From Oscillibacter faecalis_A (GTDB lineage: Bacteria; Bacillota; Clostridia; Oscillospirales; Oscillospiraceae), in contig NZ_JARFXX010000008.1 in assembly GCF_029218125.1 (NCBI RefSeq), positions 30,872-94,871 on the forward strand: DNA of 64,000 nucleotides, written 5' to 3'. The translations under genes and the position numbers were made by a program. The notes below the pieces were generated by a model that saw nothing but the letters and a program-made list of their open reading frames with translations, made no database searches and was not told where the DNA came from. This document shows positions 24,503 through 32,423 of this stretch, one piece after another. How positions within the stretch are numbered: the stretch's first letter is position 1; each line of letters begins with the position of its first letter.

Positions 24503-26521
24503 TCAGTCCTTTTTGAAATATCCGTCCACCCAGCCATCGGCGTTCAGCGGCAGCCCCGGCGCCCATGGGATCGGCTGCGACATGATCTCTACCACCCGGT
24601 CGAGGTTGGCCAGCTCCGTAGGGGCCTCGATTACTACCTCGTCATGGATATCAAAGACGATCCTGTAGCCGGCGGCGGTCAGCTGCTCCATAGCGAAGAA
24701 TAAGCAATCCCGGGCCACGGCCTGCGTGATATTCTCCACCAGCTTGCCACCGTAAGTTTCCAGTTCCGCCCATCTCTTGGAGGTCTGGTTCTGCCCCCAA
24801 TAACACAGGCTGGGCTTGCCAAAACGGTTGACGCCCATGTGGGGTCGCACATAGTAGAGCTTTCGCTTGCTGGGGAGTAGGATTGTCATAAAATCCAGGC
24901 CGTTATCCGAGTCAAATTCCCGCCCAATGGTGACGGGGCCCACCGTGGACGTCCGACCGTTCTGCACAGCTTCCATCGCCGCCGCCTCGACCTGATACCA
25001 GAAATTCACGATAGCCGGGTTAGACCGACGCCAGCGGTTTACGATGTCCGGCAATTCATCTTCCATCAGGCCACTGCGAAGGGCCCCCATATTGATAAGC
25101 GCCCCGGAGCTGCCTTGATAACCCAGCGCCAGCGTAGCCACCTTGCCTTTTGCCCGGTAGGCGTACTCTGGATTGCCTTTCTTGATTTTGTCCATAGGCA
25201 CACCAAACATCTGGGAAGCCGTGGCCTCATAAATCTTGCCGTGGGTTCTGAAGACCTCCAGCACCCATTCCTCACCGGCAAGCCAGGCGATCACCCGGGC
25301 CTCAATAGCCGAAAAGTCGGCATCAATGAAAGACATACCCGGCGCCGCCACAAACACCGTGCGGATCAGCGCCGAAAGGGTAGAAGTAACGCTGCCATAA
25401 ATCAGCCGCAGTGCATCCAGATTCCGGCTGCGTACCAATTCCCGGGCGGCGCTGGTGGCCGGAACAACATCATGTGGGAGATTCTGTACCTGTACCAGCC
25501 GGCCGGCTTCCCGCCCGGTACGGTTGGCGCCGTAAAACTGCAGCAGGCCCCGGATACGGTTATCCGCGCAGACACAGGTTTCTACGGCGTTATATTTCTT
25601 TGTGCTGGTTTTCCCCAATTCTTTCCGGATTTCCAGCATCCGCCGGGCGTCCTCACTGGGTAATTCCTTTCCCAGCAAGTCTGTGACCGTATCTTTCCGC
25701 AGGTCCGTGAGATCTTCGCCGGTTTCCTCCTGCAGCCATTTGGTAAGCTGTGCGACGCTGTTCGGGTTCTCAAGACCGCTGATCCGTCGGGCCTCATCCA
25801 ACAACTGGTTCTTTACGGTTTCGCCCAGATAGATGGCACCGTCAGCAAGGTCCATATCGACCGCCACGCCGCGCAGGTTGATGAGCTGGTCCAGCTCCCA
25901 TTGGCGCTGGACGGTCTCCGGGACAACCACCCGGGCCAGACGCCGGTCAATTTCCATCTCCGCCACAACATCCTGACCGTTGTAGGTTTTAAACAGTTCC
26001 CACCTTTCAGGCTCATGCTGTGGCAGGTTCCGGGTACGGCCGCCGTTGTTTTTCGTAGGACTACAGAGCACGCAGAAGTACCGAATCAGCGCCCTGCCCG
26101 CAGCCAGCTTCTGTTTATCCTCTGGCAGCCCCAAAGCGCGGCCGGTGGCGTCCAGTCCGGCGGGGTAGCCGGCATACATGCCGCGCAGCATGGAACACCG
26201 CCACTGAGGCAGCCATGTAATGGCGGAGAAGCTGTTGTGCTGCTTATCTTCAGCAAGCTTGAAATGCCGGCTCAAGCAATACCATTCAAAGGCTGCGTTA
26301 TAGGCGTGCTTGATGCAGTCCCGGTCAAAGAGCCAGCGAAGAACTTCTTGCGGCAGGTAGGCCCCGGGCTGTGTCAGGTCTACCACCTGCACCGGTGCCC
26401 CATCCAATGAGTATCCGAACAGAAGGACTTGGAAGGCGGGGCTTTGCGCGTATTTGTAAAGGCCTGCTTTGCCGATGTCGATATCGCTGAAGGTCTCAAG
26501 GTCGATAAAAAGATGGTGCAT
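24503..26521 (-). CDS. Phage family A DNA polymerase with 3'-5' exonuclease
   Basis: The protein has 672 residues from ATG 26521 (MHHLFIDLETFSD) behind GGAGGACACC; a longer in-frame extension is low-complexity and lacks a ribosome binding site. The exonuclease motif I FIDLETFS is at residues 4-11. The polymerase half has motif A FIDADFSAIEARVIAW (about 395-412), motif B RAKGKVATLALGYQGSSG (about 455-475) and motif C VFDIHDEVVIE (about 624-634) with its catalytic Asp present. This is the PolA-type replicative polymerase of many Firmicutes siphophages. A perfect 10-bp hairpin lies in its leader. Confidence 0.9.
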   Translation of the reverse strand: MHHLFIDLETFSDIDIGKAGLYKYAQSPAFQVLLFGYSLDGAPVQVVDLTQPGAYLPQEVLRWLFDRDCIKHAYNAAFEWYCLSRHFKLAEDKQHNSFSAITWLPQWRCSMLRGMYAGYPAGLDATGRALGLPEDKQKLAAGRALIRYFCVLCSPTKNNGGRTRNLPQHEPERWELFKTYNGQDVVAEMEIDRRLARVVVPETVQRQWELDQLINLRGVAVDMDLADGAIYLGETVKNQLLDEARRISGLENPNSVAQLTKWLQEETGEDLTDLRKDTVTDLLGKELPSEDARRMLEIRKELGKTSTKKYNAVETCVCADNRIRGLLQFYGANRTGREAGRLVQVQNLPHDVVPATSAARELVRSRNLDALRLIYGSVTSTLSALIRTVFVAAPGMSFIDADFSAIEARVIAWLAGEEWVLEVFRTHGKIYEATASQMFGVPMDKIKKGNPEYAYRAKGKVATLALGYQGSSGALINMGALRSGLMEDELPDIVNRWRRSNPAIVNFWYQVEAAAMEAVQNGRTSTVGPVTIGREFDSDNGLDFMTILLPSKRKLYYVRPHMGVNRFGKPSLCYWGQNQTSKRWAELETYGGKLVENITQAVARDCLFFAMEQLTAAGYRIVFDIHDEVVIEAPTELANLDRVVEIMSQPIPWAPGLPLNADGWVDGYFKKD

Positions 26522-26542
26522 GGTGTCCTCCTGATTGAAATA

Positions 26543-26571
26543 GGGCCTCCTGATTTTTGTGCAGGAGGCCC
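26543..26571. other. Perfect hairpin in the DNA polymerase leader
   Basis: Two 10-base arms (GGGCCTCCTG and CAGGAGGCCC) flank a nine-base loop with five T on the plus strand. No U-run follows on either strand, so it is more likely an attenuator, an RNA-processing site, or a structure masking the polymerase ribosome binding site (the second GGAGG lies beyond the stem). Confidence 0.55.
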
Positions 26572-26622
26572 TTGCGATTGGACTTAGGTATTGGGCCAGC
26601 CGGTGGGCGCGGGGGTGGCCGG

Positions 26623-27276
26623 TCAAGCGCCGGGGCCCTGCTGTACAGGTGCACCCCAAGCAGGGGCCACCGGAGCAGCCGCAGGAGCAGGAGCAGGAAC
26701 CGCGCCCCAAGCAGGTGCAGCAGGGGCGGCGCCAACAACAGAGAAGGCTTCTTCAGCGGTTACGCGGCTGCCAAGGGGCTCCCCGTCACGGGTCTTCTGG
26801 ATGCCGTTCAGGCCACAGCCAACACCCTTTTTACCGGCAGAATTGTAGGCGAAGAAGGTTACACTGACGTTGCCATAGCAACCGGAATAGATCTCGGCGG
26901 GATTGATGATCTTCTGGACCTGCGCGTCCACAACGAAGGGGGGCCGATCTGCCTTGCTGCTGGCGGTAAACACCCAGCAGCCCTTGCACTCAGCGCCAAA
27001 CGCCTGCCCGTCAGAGGGGCGGACGCCGTCACCGTCATGGATGCAGATAGACGGAACAGGGGGCCGGACGCCGCTCCACTTGGCGGTCACCCCCGCCTCG
27101 ATAGCGGCGTTGACAGCGGCATCCATAGCGGCCTTCGCCTGCGTGTTGGACTTGGGGACGAGGATCGTCACAGAAAACTTGGGCTCGGCCTGGGGGTTAT
27201 TGGCGGGGGCCTGAGGCTGGAACACATTGCAATAGGACAGCCGGCACTCGCCGATGGTGATGGTGGTAGGATTCAT
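26623..27276 (-). CDS. DUF2815 family, ssDNA-binding-like protein
   Basis: The protein has 217 residues from ATG 27276 behind AAAGGAAG; an upstream in-frame TTG is too close to the ribosome binding site. The core (1-165) fits DUF2815, related to T7-type ssDNA-binding proteins: RLSYCNVFQPQAP, KFSVTILVPKSN, and a late YGNVSVTFFAYNSAGKKGVGCGLNGIQK. The C-terminal 45 residues are a low-complexity Ala/Pro/Trp-Gly tail (AWGAVPAPAPAAAPVAPAWG), probably disordered. Location just before the polymerase gene agrees with a replication role. Confidence 0.85.
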   Translation of the reverse strand: MNPTTITIGECRLSYCNVFQPQAPANNPQAEPKFSVTILVPKSNTQAKAAMDAAVNAAIEAGVTAKWSGVRPPVPSICIHDGDGVRPSDGQAFGAECKGCWVFTASSKADRPPFVVDAQVQKIINPAEIYSGCYGNVSVTFFAYNSAGKKGVGCGLNGIQKTRDGEPLGSRVTAEEAFSVVGAAPAAPAWGAVPAPAPAAAPVAPAWGAPVQQGPGA

Positions 27277-27281
27277 ACGAT

Positions 27282-27668
27282 TCAACTTCCTTTCTCAATT
27301 TCGGCCTGCATGGCCTGTAACGCCACCCAGCGGTCATGCCGGGCCTTGGCGCGTTTAACGTTGTTCTTCAGGCGGCGGTTGTTCTTCAGGATCTCGAGAT
27401 TTTTCGCAGACCGGGAGCGCCTGTTGACCAGCCGCCATTCGTTGGTATATTGCCTGCTGCTGTTCTCCCACGCGCGCTTAGACGCCTGTACCCAAGCGCT
27501 GATGCTTTCGGCGACGCACGAGGCGTCAGCGCAAAAAAGGTTGCGGGGGTCATGCAGCAGCGTGAAGATCTTCCGGATATTTTTCCGTGGCAGTTCCGGG
27601 AGTTTTGTCAGCAGGATCTCTGCGTAGTAGTCATCAATGCTGATCCGCAGCACATTGTCTTTACGCAT
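27282..27668 (-). CDS. Conserved phage protein, basic helical
   Basis: The protein has 128 residues from ATG 27668, which overlaps the stop of the DUF2800 gene (GAGG upstream). The N-terminus contains RISIDDYYAEILLTKLPELPRK; the second half is strongly basic with long helices (RSRSAKNLEILKNNRRLKNNVKRAKARH). No domain is recognised. It lies between DUF2800 and DUF2815 genes, a conserved replication/recombination neighbourhood of Firmicutes phages. A nucleic-acid-binding role is plausible but unproven. Confidence 0.6.
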   Translation of the reverse strand: MRKDNVLRISIDDYYAEILLTKLPELPRKNIRKIFTLLHDPRNLFCADASCVAESISAWVQASKRAWENSSRQYTNEWRLVNRRSRSAKNLEILKNNRRLKNNVKRAKARHDRWVALQAMQAEIEKGS

Positions 27669-28872
27669 TGGCCTCAACCGGATGGAAGGCCGCTTCCGCC
27701 GCATTGTAGGGTGCCCGCTTGTCGCTGGCGGGTACCAATGTAGGCTTACCCGGCTGTTTCACGACCAGATCCTCTGCCACATTGGCGAAACCACGCTTGC
27801 CCAGAATCTTTTCCAGCGCCGGCGCGGTCACGGGTTTTCGCTCCCACAGCAGAGCGGCATCCACGCCGCGTGCCTCCAAGGTCTTAAAGGCAGTGTCGGT
27901 ATCGCCCCATGCCCGAGAGCCGCGGCCCTCCACGGCCTTGTAGCCGGGGATGTCCTTGCCGTCCAGGCAGGCTTTCAGGGCGTAGTCCTCCAGGTCCTTG
28001 TACCAGCTGATCAGGCCCTCGGCTTCCGCCAGAGCAGCGCCTACCTCAGCATCGGACAGCAGCGGCCCACTGTAATTGGCGGGGAGCTTGTCAGACCCGG
28101 CAGCCGGCGCGGTCTGATACTTTCGGCCGGCTTCCAGCACCGCCGCCGCCCGGGCGGAGCACTGTGCCTTTCCCCGGCACCAACGGCAGCAGTCTCCGGG
28201 GGTGGCGGGGGCTGTGCCTTCCAAAGCCCGCTGCGCGGCCGGAGCTACGAATTCACGCCCCCACTTCTGGAGTTCCGCGGCGGTTGTGTCCCAAGTCTTG
28301 ACGCCCCCGGCATGTGGCTGCACGATGATGAGCCTGACGTCCGTCAGCACATCACCGTAGATCATGCGGAAAGTCTGCAGGGCTCCCAGTGCGTAAAGCT
28401 GCATCTGGGGGTTATGCTCGGCTTCCACCGGGACACCGGAACCGTTCTTGTAGTCAACAACCGTGATCCGGTTGCCGCCGATCAGGATACAGTCCGAGGT
28501 ACCGAAGCCCTCCGGCGCATACTCAGAGTAGTCCACCCGTACCTCCAGCGCCACAAACGGGGCGCTGGGGTAGGTCAGGGCTTCAGCTTTAACCGCCTCC
28601 AAGTAGGTCTCTGTAGCGTCTTCCATGTCGGGGGCATACGCTGGATCCCCACGGAATTTCTTCAGCCTGGCGTTGTAGGCACGCTTGCCAACGGGCTCGA
28701 TAAAGTAGCTCCAGAGCTTGTACTCTCCGATGGCGTGGGCCAAACGGCCGGCCTCCGCATACTGGCTGGGGGCCTCCGGGAACAGCTTCTGCATGTTCAG
28801 ATACTGGGCGCAGCCGCTCCAGCCGACAATACTCGACGCACCCAGGTCGGAATGTACTTCAGGCGTTGGCAT
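27661..28872 (-). CDS. DUF2800 PD-(D/E)xK nuclease-like protein
   Basis: The protein has 403 residues beginning MPTPEVHSDLGASSIVGWSGC. It matches DUF2800, a Cas4/RecB-like nuclease group found in phages beside DUF2815. The catalytic pattern is visible: GTSDCILIGGNRITVVDYKNGSG (the D and D-Y-K of the PD-(D/E)xK fold, about 160-185), QMQLYALGAL (QxxxY), and a C-terminal four-Cys region (DCCRWCRGKAQC, about 218-229) that may hold an iron-sulphur cluster as in Cas4. It probably works with DUF2815 in recombination. It overlaps the genes on both sides. Confidence 0.85.
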   Translation of the reverse strand: MPTPEVHSDLGASSIVGWSGCAQYLNMQKLFPEAPSQYAEAGRLAHAIGEYKLWSYFIEPVGKRAYNARLKKFRGDPAYAPDMEDATETYLEAVKAEALTYPSAPFVALEVRVDYSEYAPEGFGTSDCILIGGNRITVVDYKNGSGVPVEAEHNPQMQLYALGALQTFRMIYGDVLTDVRLIIVQPHAGGVKTWDTTAAELQKWGREFVAPAAQRALEGTAPATPGDCCRWCRGKAQCSARAAAVLEAGRKYQTAPAAGSDKLPANYSGPLLSDAEVGAALAEAEGLISWYKDLEDYALKACLDGKDIPGYKAVEGRGSRAWGDTDTAFKTLEARGVDAALLWERKPVTAPALEKILGKRGFANVAEDLVVKQPGKPTLVPASDKRAPYNAAEAAFHPVEANA

Positions 28873-29291
28873 CAGATCTGCGCCCCCAATCCCCGCATAG
28901 CCTGGACAAAGGCGGCGGTCTGCTCTTGCGGCAGCTGAGTCAAAGACTGGAGCCCGAACTGCTGCAGAAGACCATTGAGCGCAGCCAGCTTCTCCGGGCC
29001 CTGCTGGGCCAGCATAGCACCGGCGCGGGCGATGTCGTCAATGCTGTACTTGGGGGTACCGGTGGGGATTGCGGGGGCAGGAACAGGAACAGGGGCAGGA
29101 ACAGGAACAGGGGCAGGGGCAGGGGCAGAAACAGGCGCTGCGGCAACGGTGGGTGTCACGGGGGCAGATGCCGGAACGTTGGCTGCGACCGATGCCGCAG
29201 TGGCGACCTTGCCGGTGATAGCCTGCGCCAGCAGTGCCAGATCGGGGAAACGAATCTCCCCCTGAACATTGACATTGATCTGTGTATTCAT
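28872..29291 (-). CDS. Phage protein with Pro/Val/Ala-rich repeat
   Basis: The protein has 139 residues from ATG 29291 (MNTQINVNVQGEI) behind AAGGAGGAC; longer in-frame upstream sequence has no ribosome binding site. Residues about 45-85 are a low-complexity Ala/Pro/Val linker with PVPVPAP repeats, encoded by near-identical short DNA repeats (29,075-29,125). The C-terminal part is helical (YSIDDIARAGAMLAQQG, LNGLLQQFG). No domain is recognised. It overlaps the DUF2800 gene by one base and is probably part of the same replication/recombination set. Confidence 0.7.
   Translation of the reverse strand: MNTQINVNVQGEIRFPDLALLAQAITGKVATAASVAANVPASAPVTPTVAAAPVSAPAPAPVPVPAPVPVPAPAIPTGTPKYSIDDIARAGAMLAQQGPEKLAALNGLLQQFGLQSLTQLPQEQTAAFVQAMRGLGAQI
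29075..29130. repeat. Short tandem GGAACAGGGGCA-type repeats inside a gene
   Basis: On the plus strand ggaacaggaacaggggcagg-like units recur with 6-18 base periods. They encode the Pro/Val/Ala linker of the overlapping gene on the other strand. Such tracts can expand or contract by slippage. Confidence 0.6.
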
Positions 29292-29433
29292 AAATAAGTC
29301 CTCCTTATTAAAATTGCGGTTATTAACCCCGCCCTCTGCCGGACGCCCCGCGGCTAACCTGCTCGGGGCAGCCCGGCAAAAAGAGAGTTGCGGGCGCCGG
29401 GAACGCCCGGCAGAAGGCTGGATAGGATACGTG
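29292..29433. other. Intergenic region with G/C-rich hairpin potential
   Basis: There is no gene in these 142 bases. The minus strand has GCCCCG/CGGGGC arms around 29,345-29,370 and a T-rich stretch after CTCTC near 29,383. This may be a weak terminator or attenuator between two early operon parts. Confidence 0.35.
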
Positions 29434-29880
29434 TCATTCCGGAAGGCAAAGCTGCCCGGCGGCGTATGCGTCATAGAGAGTCTGCCCGTTGCGGCCAACG
29501 AAGTAAGGAAGGAATACCTGGCCTACGTCGACCATCTCTGTCTCGAGAATGGCGAGCTGCGCGGTCAGCCAGTCCTTGACGATCCGCCAGGCCACACGCT
29601 CTGCCTGTTCTGGAGAGGCGTCAATTTTGGAACGGTCCCGCCGCTTCGGGTCAGCTTTCTGGCGCTGCAGAACCATGCGTACACGCTCAGCGTTACCAGG
29701 AAGCCGAACTGCTCGCTCTCCATCCGGTGTGATGATGGAGAAGCAGATTGCCAAAACCCGGCCGTTGTCATCGTAGTCGAACATGACCTTCCGGGCACCA
29801 TGGTCGGCCAGCGCCTTATGGATGTCGCTCACGGTCTGGGAGACCGAAACGGTCGTGGTATAGTTTTTCAAAGCGGCCAT
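29434..29880 (-). CDS. Conserved early phage protein, unknown function
   Basis: The protein has 148 residues from ATG 29880 (MAALKNYTTTVSVSQTVSDIH) behind GGAGGTGGAG. The N-terminal half is alpha/beta (ALADHGARKVMFDYDDNGRVLAICFSI); the C-terminal half is helical and basic with VLQRQKADPKRRD and AWRIVKDWLTAQLAILETEM. I recall similar proteins in Firmicutes prophages, always near the replication genes, without an assigned role. Confidence 0.65.
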   Translation of the reverse strand: MAALKNYTTTVSVSQTVSDIHKALADHGARKVMFDYDDNGRVLAICFSIITPDGERAVRLPGNAERVRMVLQRQKADPKRRDRSKIDASPEQAERVAWRIVKDWLTAQLAILETEMVDVGQVFLPYFVGRNGQTLYDAYAAGQLCLPE

Positions 29881-29881
29881 C

Positions 29882-30571
29882 TCACTCCACCTCCTGCGCC
29901 ACCCAGTAGACGGTGGCGGTACGGTGGCCCATCTGCAGGGCCTCGGCATGACTGCCGACGCATAGATCAATGTGGCGGCTGCCAACACCGGAGCCGGTAT
30001 CGTCGGCACGGTAGTAATGGATCTCGCCGTCACCGTAATCCACCAGCACATCGGCCCCAAGCGGGATCACGGATGGATCTACCGCCACGGAGACATAGGG
30101 CGTGGCTCTGCGGCCGCTGGCTGTGATGCCATAGGCCGGGTGATCGGGGGCTTTGCCGCAGCACCGCTGGCAGATGCAGTAATGGGTCACGGTGACATTC
30201 TCCAGAACGTGGGCCTGATCCAGTCTCAGAGGCTCCTGAGCCGGGGTGTCATCCCCAGACAGCTGCCCATTATCGGTAATCGCTGATGATGGGGGAGTGG
30301 TAGGCTTCTCGGCGGCCTTGGCCGAGATCACCAACGCTACTCCGGCGATCAGGGCGGCGAGGATCAGAGCAAGGATGGCGTTCAGCTTCCAAGCCCTGGC
30401 AGATTCCTGAGCGGCTCTGGCCCTCCGGTGCGCCTGCCGGGCACGTTCGGCAGAGGCTTCCAGTTCTGTGGCTGCATGGTGCTCCTGCGCCAGCCAAGCG
30501 ACCTGCAGCGCATCAACATCCGCCCTCAGCTGGGACACCTGACGGTGCAGTTTTTCAGATCTCTGGCTCAT
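29882..30571 (-). CDS. 3D-domain membrane-anchored protein
   Basis: The protein has 229 residues. Residues 1-60 are a coiled coil of Ala/Glu/Gln/Arg, about 63-85 is one transmembrane helix (LNAILALILAALIAGVALVI), then a Pro/Thr linker. The C-terminal 110 residues are a 3D (three-aspartate) domain related to resuscitation and lytic transglycosylase MltA folds: VTHYCICQRCCG, GRRATPYVSVAVDPSVIPLG, YRADDTGSGVGSRHIDLCVGSH. The conserved aspartates are present. It likely acts on cell wall from the outer face of the membrane, and may alter the host surface. Start ATG overlaps the upstream gene. Confidence 0.8.
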   Translation of the reverse strand: MSQRSEKLHRQVSQLRADVDALQVAWLAQEHHAATELEASAERARQAHRRARAAQESARAWKLNAILALILAALIAGVALVISAKAAEKPTTPPSSAITDNGQLSGDDTPAQEPLRLDQAHVLENVTVTHYCICQRCCGKAPDHPAYGITASGRRATPYVSVAVDPSVIPLGADVLVDYGDGEIHYYRADDTGSGVGSRHIDLCVGSHAEALQMGHRTATVYWVAQEVE

Positions 30572-30822
30572 GGCCTCACCCCCCTAATCAGCTGCAATAA
30601 TTCTTCGTCCTGAAAGTGAACCGCCCGGTCCAGCTTTCGCAGTTCATCGATGTTCCACTTCACACGGCCACGGAAGCGCCCGGAAACAACGCCCTCCTCC
30701 ACGCCCATCTGCTCACCGAGGTCTCTCTGAGAACGTATGCCCTCTCTGGACATCGCCACCCTGATAATACGGTTGCGGGTTTCCAGCAATTTTGCGGGCC
30801 TTACAATATCTCTCGCTTTCAT
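30568..30822 (-). CDS. XRE-like helix-turn-helix regulator
   Basis: The protein has 84 residues from ATG 30822 behind GCAGGAGG. Residues about 28-60 give a Cro/C1-type helix-turn-helix (SQRDLGEQMGVEEGVVSGRFRGRVKW), with a following helix and a short acidic end. It is the second gene of the minus-strand early transcript, directly after the Cro-like gene, and likely regulates early genes (inferred). It overlaps the 3D-domain gene by four bases. Confidence 0.75.
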   Translation of the reverse strand: MKARDIVRPAKLLETRNRIIRVAMSREGIRSQRDLGEQMGVEEGVVSGRFRGRVKWNIDELRKLDRAVHFQDEELLQLIRGVRP

Positions 30823-30833
30823 AATCCCTCCTG

Positions 30834-31130
30834 CTACTGAGCCTGCACAACGCCCATGTAAGCCATGGCGAGCTGCCGCTTGTCATCTGGGAGTCCGTCA
30901 AACTCCTTGGCGTATTGCTGGGCCTCTGCTGACAGCGCATAGGCCCCTCTCCCGAGCAGGTAGTCCACCGACACTCCAAAATGGTCGGCAACCTTTGCAA
31001 GGTTTTCTACACTCGGCGATGCGGTTTCCCAGCGGCGGATGGTTGCGTTAGCGAGGCCGCAGTCTCGTTCCAGCCTCGCGATACTGGTGTTGTTCGCTTC
31101 ACAGAGTTGCTGTATCCGTTGGAATAGCAC
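30834..31130 (-). CDS. Cro-like XRE repressor, lytic side of the switch
   Basis: The protein has 98 residues from GTG 31130 behind AAAGGAG. The N-terminal 65 residues are an XRE helix-turn-helix (LFQRIQQLCEANNTSIARLERDCGLANATIRRWETASPS) with VDYLLGRG at the end of the domain. It mirrors the plus-strand repressor at 31,353, sharing the I-R-R-W recognition helix, which suggests they read related operators. As first gene of the lytic minus-strand operon it is the Cro counterpart. Confidence 0.85.
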   Translation of the reverse strand: MLFQRIQQLCEANNTSIARLERDCGLANATIRRWETASPSVENLAKVADHFGVSVDYLLGRGAYALSAEAQQYAKEFDGLPDDKRQLAMAYMGVVQAQ

Positions 31131-31158
31131 ATTTTCACTCCTTTCATTCTATTTCCGC

Positions 31159-31187
31159 TTGACAACGATTAGAAAATAAGCTATTAT
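31159..31187 (+). promoter_or_regulatory. Plus-strand promoter toward repressor/ImmA genes
   Basis: TTGACA and TATTAT are separated by exactly 17 bases. The start site would be near 31,194, giving a leader of about 160 bases to the repressor gene. The -10 box overlaps an operator-like TAAGCTATT (31177-31185). It faces the minus-strand promoter at 31,278-31,306. Confidence 0.6.
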
Positions 31188-31313
31188 TGTGGCGTAACAA
31201 ATCCATACGCAACGGCTACTCATGTTTGTTGGCGCATCCGTAAGTAGCTTATGTGCTATTGAATAGCTTACAAGCGAAGTATAGCATTTTATTGTATGGC
31301 TGTCAATAGCTAA
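31177..31313. promoter_or_regulatory. Operators of the phage switch (AATAGCTTA motif)
   Basis: The motif AATAGCTTA appears at 31262-31270 (exact), inverted at 31177-31185 (exact), at 31243-31251 with one change, and as AATAGCTAA at 31305-31313. An additional GCTATT lies at 31255-31260. Two overlap the promoters facing each other, as expected for sites bound by the two XRE repressors. Confidence 0.6.
31278..31306 (-). promoter_or_regulatory. Minus-strand lytic promoter
   Basis: On the minus strand TTGACA (31306-31301) and TATACT (31283-31278) have 17 bases between them, a near-consensus sigma-A promoter. The start site would be near 31,270, inside an operator copy, giving a 140-base leader to the Cro-like gene. 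It is convergent with the plus promoter upstream, so the two transcripts overlap by roughly 75 bases. Confidence 0.7.
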
Positions 31314-31352
31314 TTTGCGAATATTGGGATAGAATTTGGGAGGTTATTCGCT

Positions 31353-31682
31353 ATGACGCTAATGCAGCGCATTAAGCAATTGTGCGACAGCCACGGAGAA
31401 ACTTTGGCTTCTCTTGAGCGAAAAATGGACTTTGGAAATGGTACTATTCGCAGATGGGATAATGCAACACCGTCCGGTGACAAGCTCGCAAAGGTAGCAG
31501 ATTTTTTTCATGTATCTGTCGATTATCTCCTCGGAAGAGATATTAACGGAGGAAACGACAGCAACGTCCCTGATGAAAACTTTATCATTCTGAGCCGTAA
31601 TGCAAAAAAGCTGTCTCCGGAGAAGCGGAAACAGCTGTTAGATATGGCCAAGGTCATGTTTGAGGAGGAATTTAAAGATTGA
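31353..31682 (+). CDS. XRE repressor (CI-like)
   Basis: The protein has 109 residues from ATG 31353 behind GGGAGG. Residues 1-65 are a helix-turn-helix very like the opposite Cro-like protein (TLMQRIKQLCDSHGETLASLERKMDFGNGTIRRW, VDYLLGRD). The remaining 40 residues form an acidic helical tail. There is no peptidase domain, so it is not a LexA/CI self-cleaving repressor. The adjacent ImmA/IrrE protease gene overlaps its stop, which suggests that induction occurs by ImmA-type cleavage of this repressor, as in ICEBs1 and phi105-like systems (established for those; inferred here). Confidence 0.85.
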   Translation: MTLMQRIKQLCDSHGETLASLERKMDFGNGTIRRWDNATPSGDKLAKVADFFHVSVDYLLGRDINGGNDSNVPDENFIILSRNAKKLSPEKRKQLLDMAKVMFEEEFKD

Positions 31683-32287
31683 TCCGTTACCCGAACTACA
31701 GGAGAGCCACTAATGCGGCATATGAACTTCTGATACACTACGCATCGTTTTCACTGGCAACAAATGTATTTGCTATCGCTGAAAACTTTTTAGGCAACTG
31801 CAAATTGCTTACATACGGTCAAGCAAGTTTCCTATATGGCTATACAGTGGGAAATCTTTTAGAGGTTAGTGAATTTGGTTTTTCCATTGTAAACGGAGAT
31901 AAGCGCATTATCTTGTACAACGAAGCAATGCCGCTTGGTTCTATTCGCTTTACTATTGCGCATGAAATTGGACATTTCATTCTGAAGCACCGAGACGAAC
32001 ACGATTCGGCCGTAGAAAAAGAAGCGAACTGCTTTGCGCGGAATCTCCTTTGTCCCCTCCCTGTCGCATGTAACCTATGCGCAAACTCAGTGCAAAGCTA
32101 TGTCAGTCTATTTAATGTAACACCTAAAATGGCAACGGTAGCTTTTGAAAGGCAAGAGGACGATCGAGATAATATAAGTCTCCAAAATTGGGGCTTGTTT
32201 TCTGAAATGTTAGAAGCCTGCATGGAGTGTTTTGTAGATACCGATGAGTACAATTCGTACCTCGACAGTTCGATCCTCGTATCTTGA
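31679..32287 (+). CDS. ImmA/IrrE-family metallopeptidase
   Basis: The protein has 202 residues from TTG 31679, overlapping the repressor stop by four bases, with GAGGAGG 10 bases before. The zinc motif HEIGH is at about residues 94-98 with the third ligand Glu in the following EKEANCFARNLLCP helix. The N-terminal part is helical, and the C-terminal 60 residues are divergent. Members cleave XRE repressors to induce mobile elements. Coupled translation with the repressor supports that partnership. The unusual TTG start would keep the protease scarce relative to its target. Confidence 0.9.
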   Translation: MIRYPNYRRATNAAYELLIHYASFSLATNVFAIAENFLGNCKLLTYGQASFLYGYTVGNLLEVSEFGFSIVNGDKRIILYNEAMPLGSIRFTIAHEIGHFILKHRDEHDSAVEKEANCFARNLLCPLPVACNLCANSVQSYVSLFNVTPKMATVAFERQEDDRDNISLQNWGLFSEMLEACMECFVDTDEYNSYLDSSILVS

Positions 32288-32307
32288 TGTCTGGGGGCTG
32301 ATATATG

Positions 32308-32354
32308 GCCAGATAAAATAAAAACCGCCCCCGGTGCTGGAACACCGAGAGCGG
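32308..32354 (-). terminator. Hairpin with T-rich tail, minus direction
   Basis: Arms CCGC..CGGTG and CACCG..GCGG form an interrupted stem, followed on the minus strand by TTTTTATTTTATC. It may stop antisense transcription from the integrase side before it enters the repressor/protease genes, or work weakly for the ImmA-type gene on plus, where no T-run is present. Confidence 0.5.
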
Positions 32355-32360
32355 CCATAA

Positions 32361-32401
32361 GGGTGATAGCATTGACACCGCATATCACCCTTTCATATTA
32401 C
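32361..32401 (+). promoter_or_regulatory. int: Integrase promoter with operator-like inverted repeat
   Basis: TTGACA (32372-32377) with a weak TATTAC -10 about 18 bases on. The -35 lies between perfect 8-base arms GGGTGATA (32361-32368) and TATCACCC (32383-32390), a likely operator. A GGAGG precedes the GTG start of the integrase at 32,424. Confidence 0.45.
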
Positions 32402-32423
32402 ATAAATATGGGAGGAAAATCAA

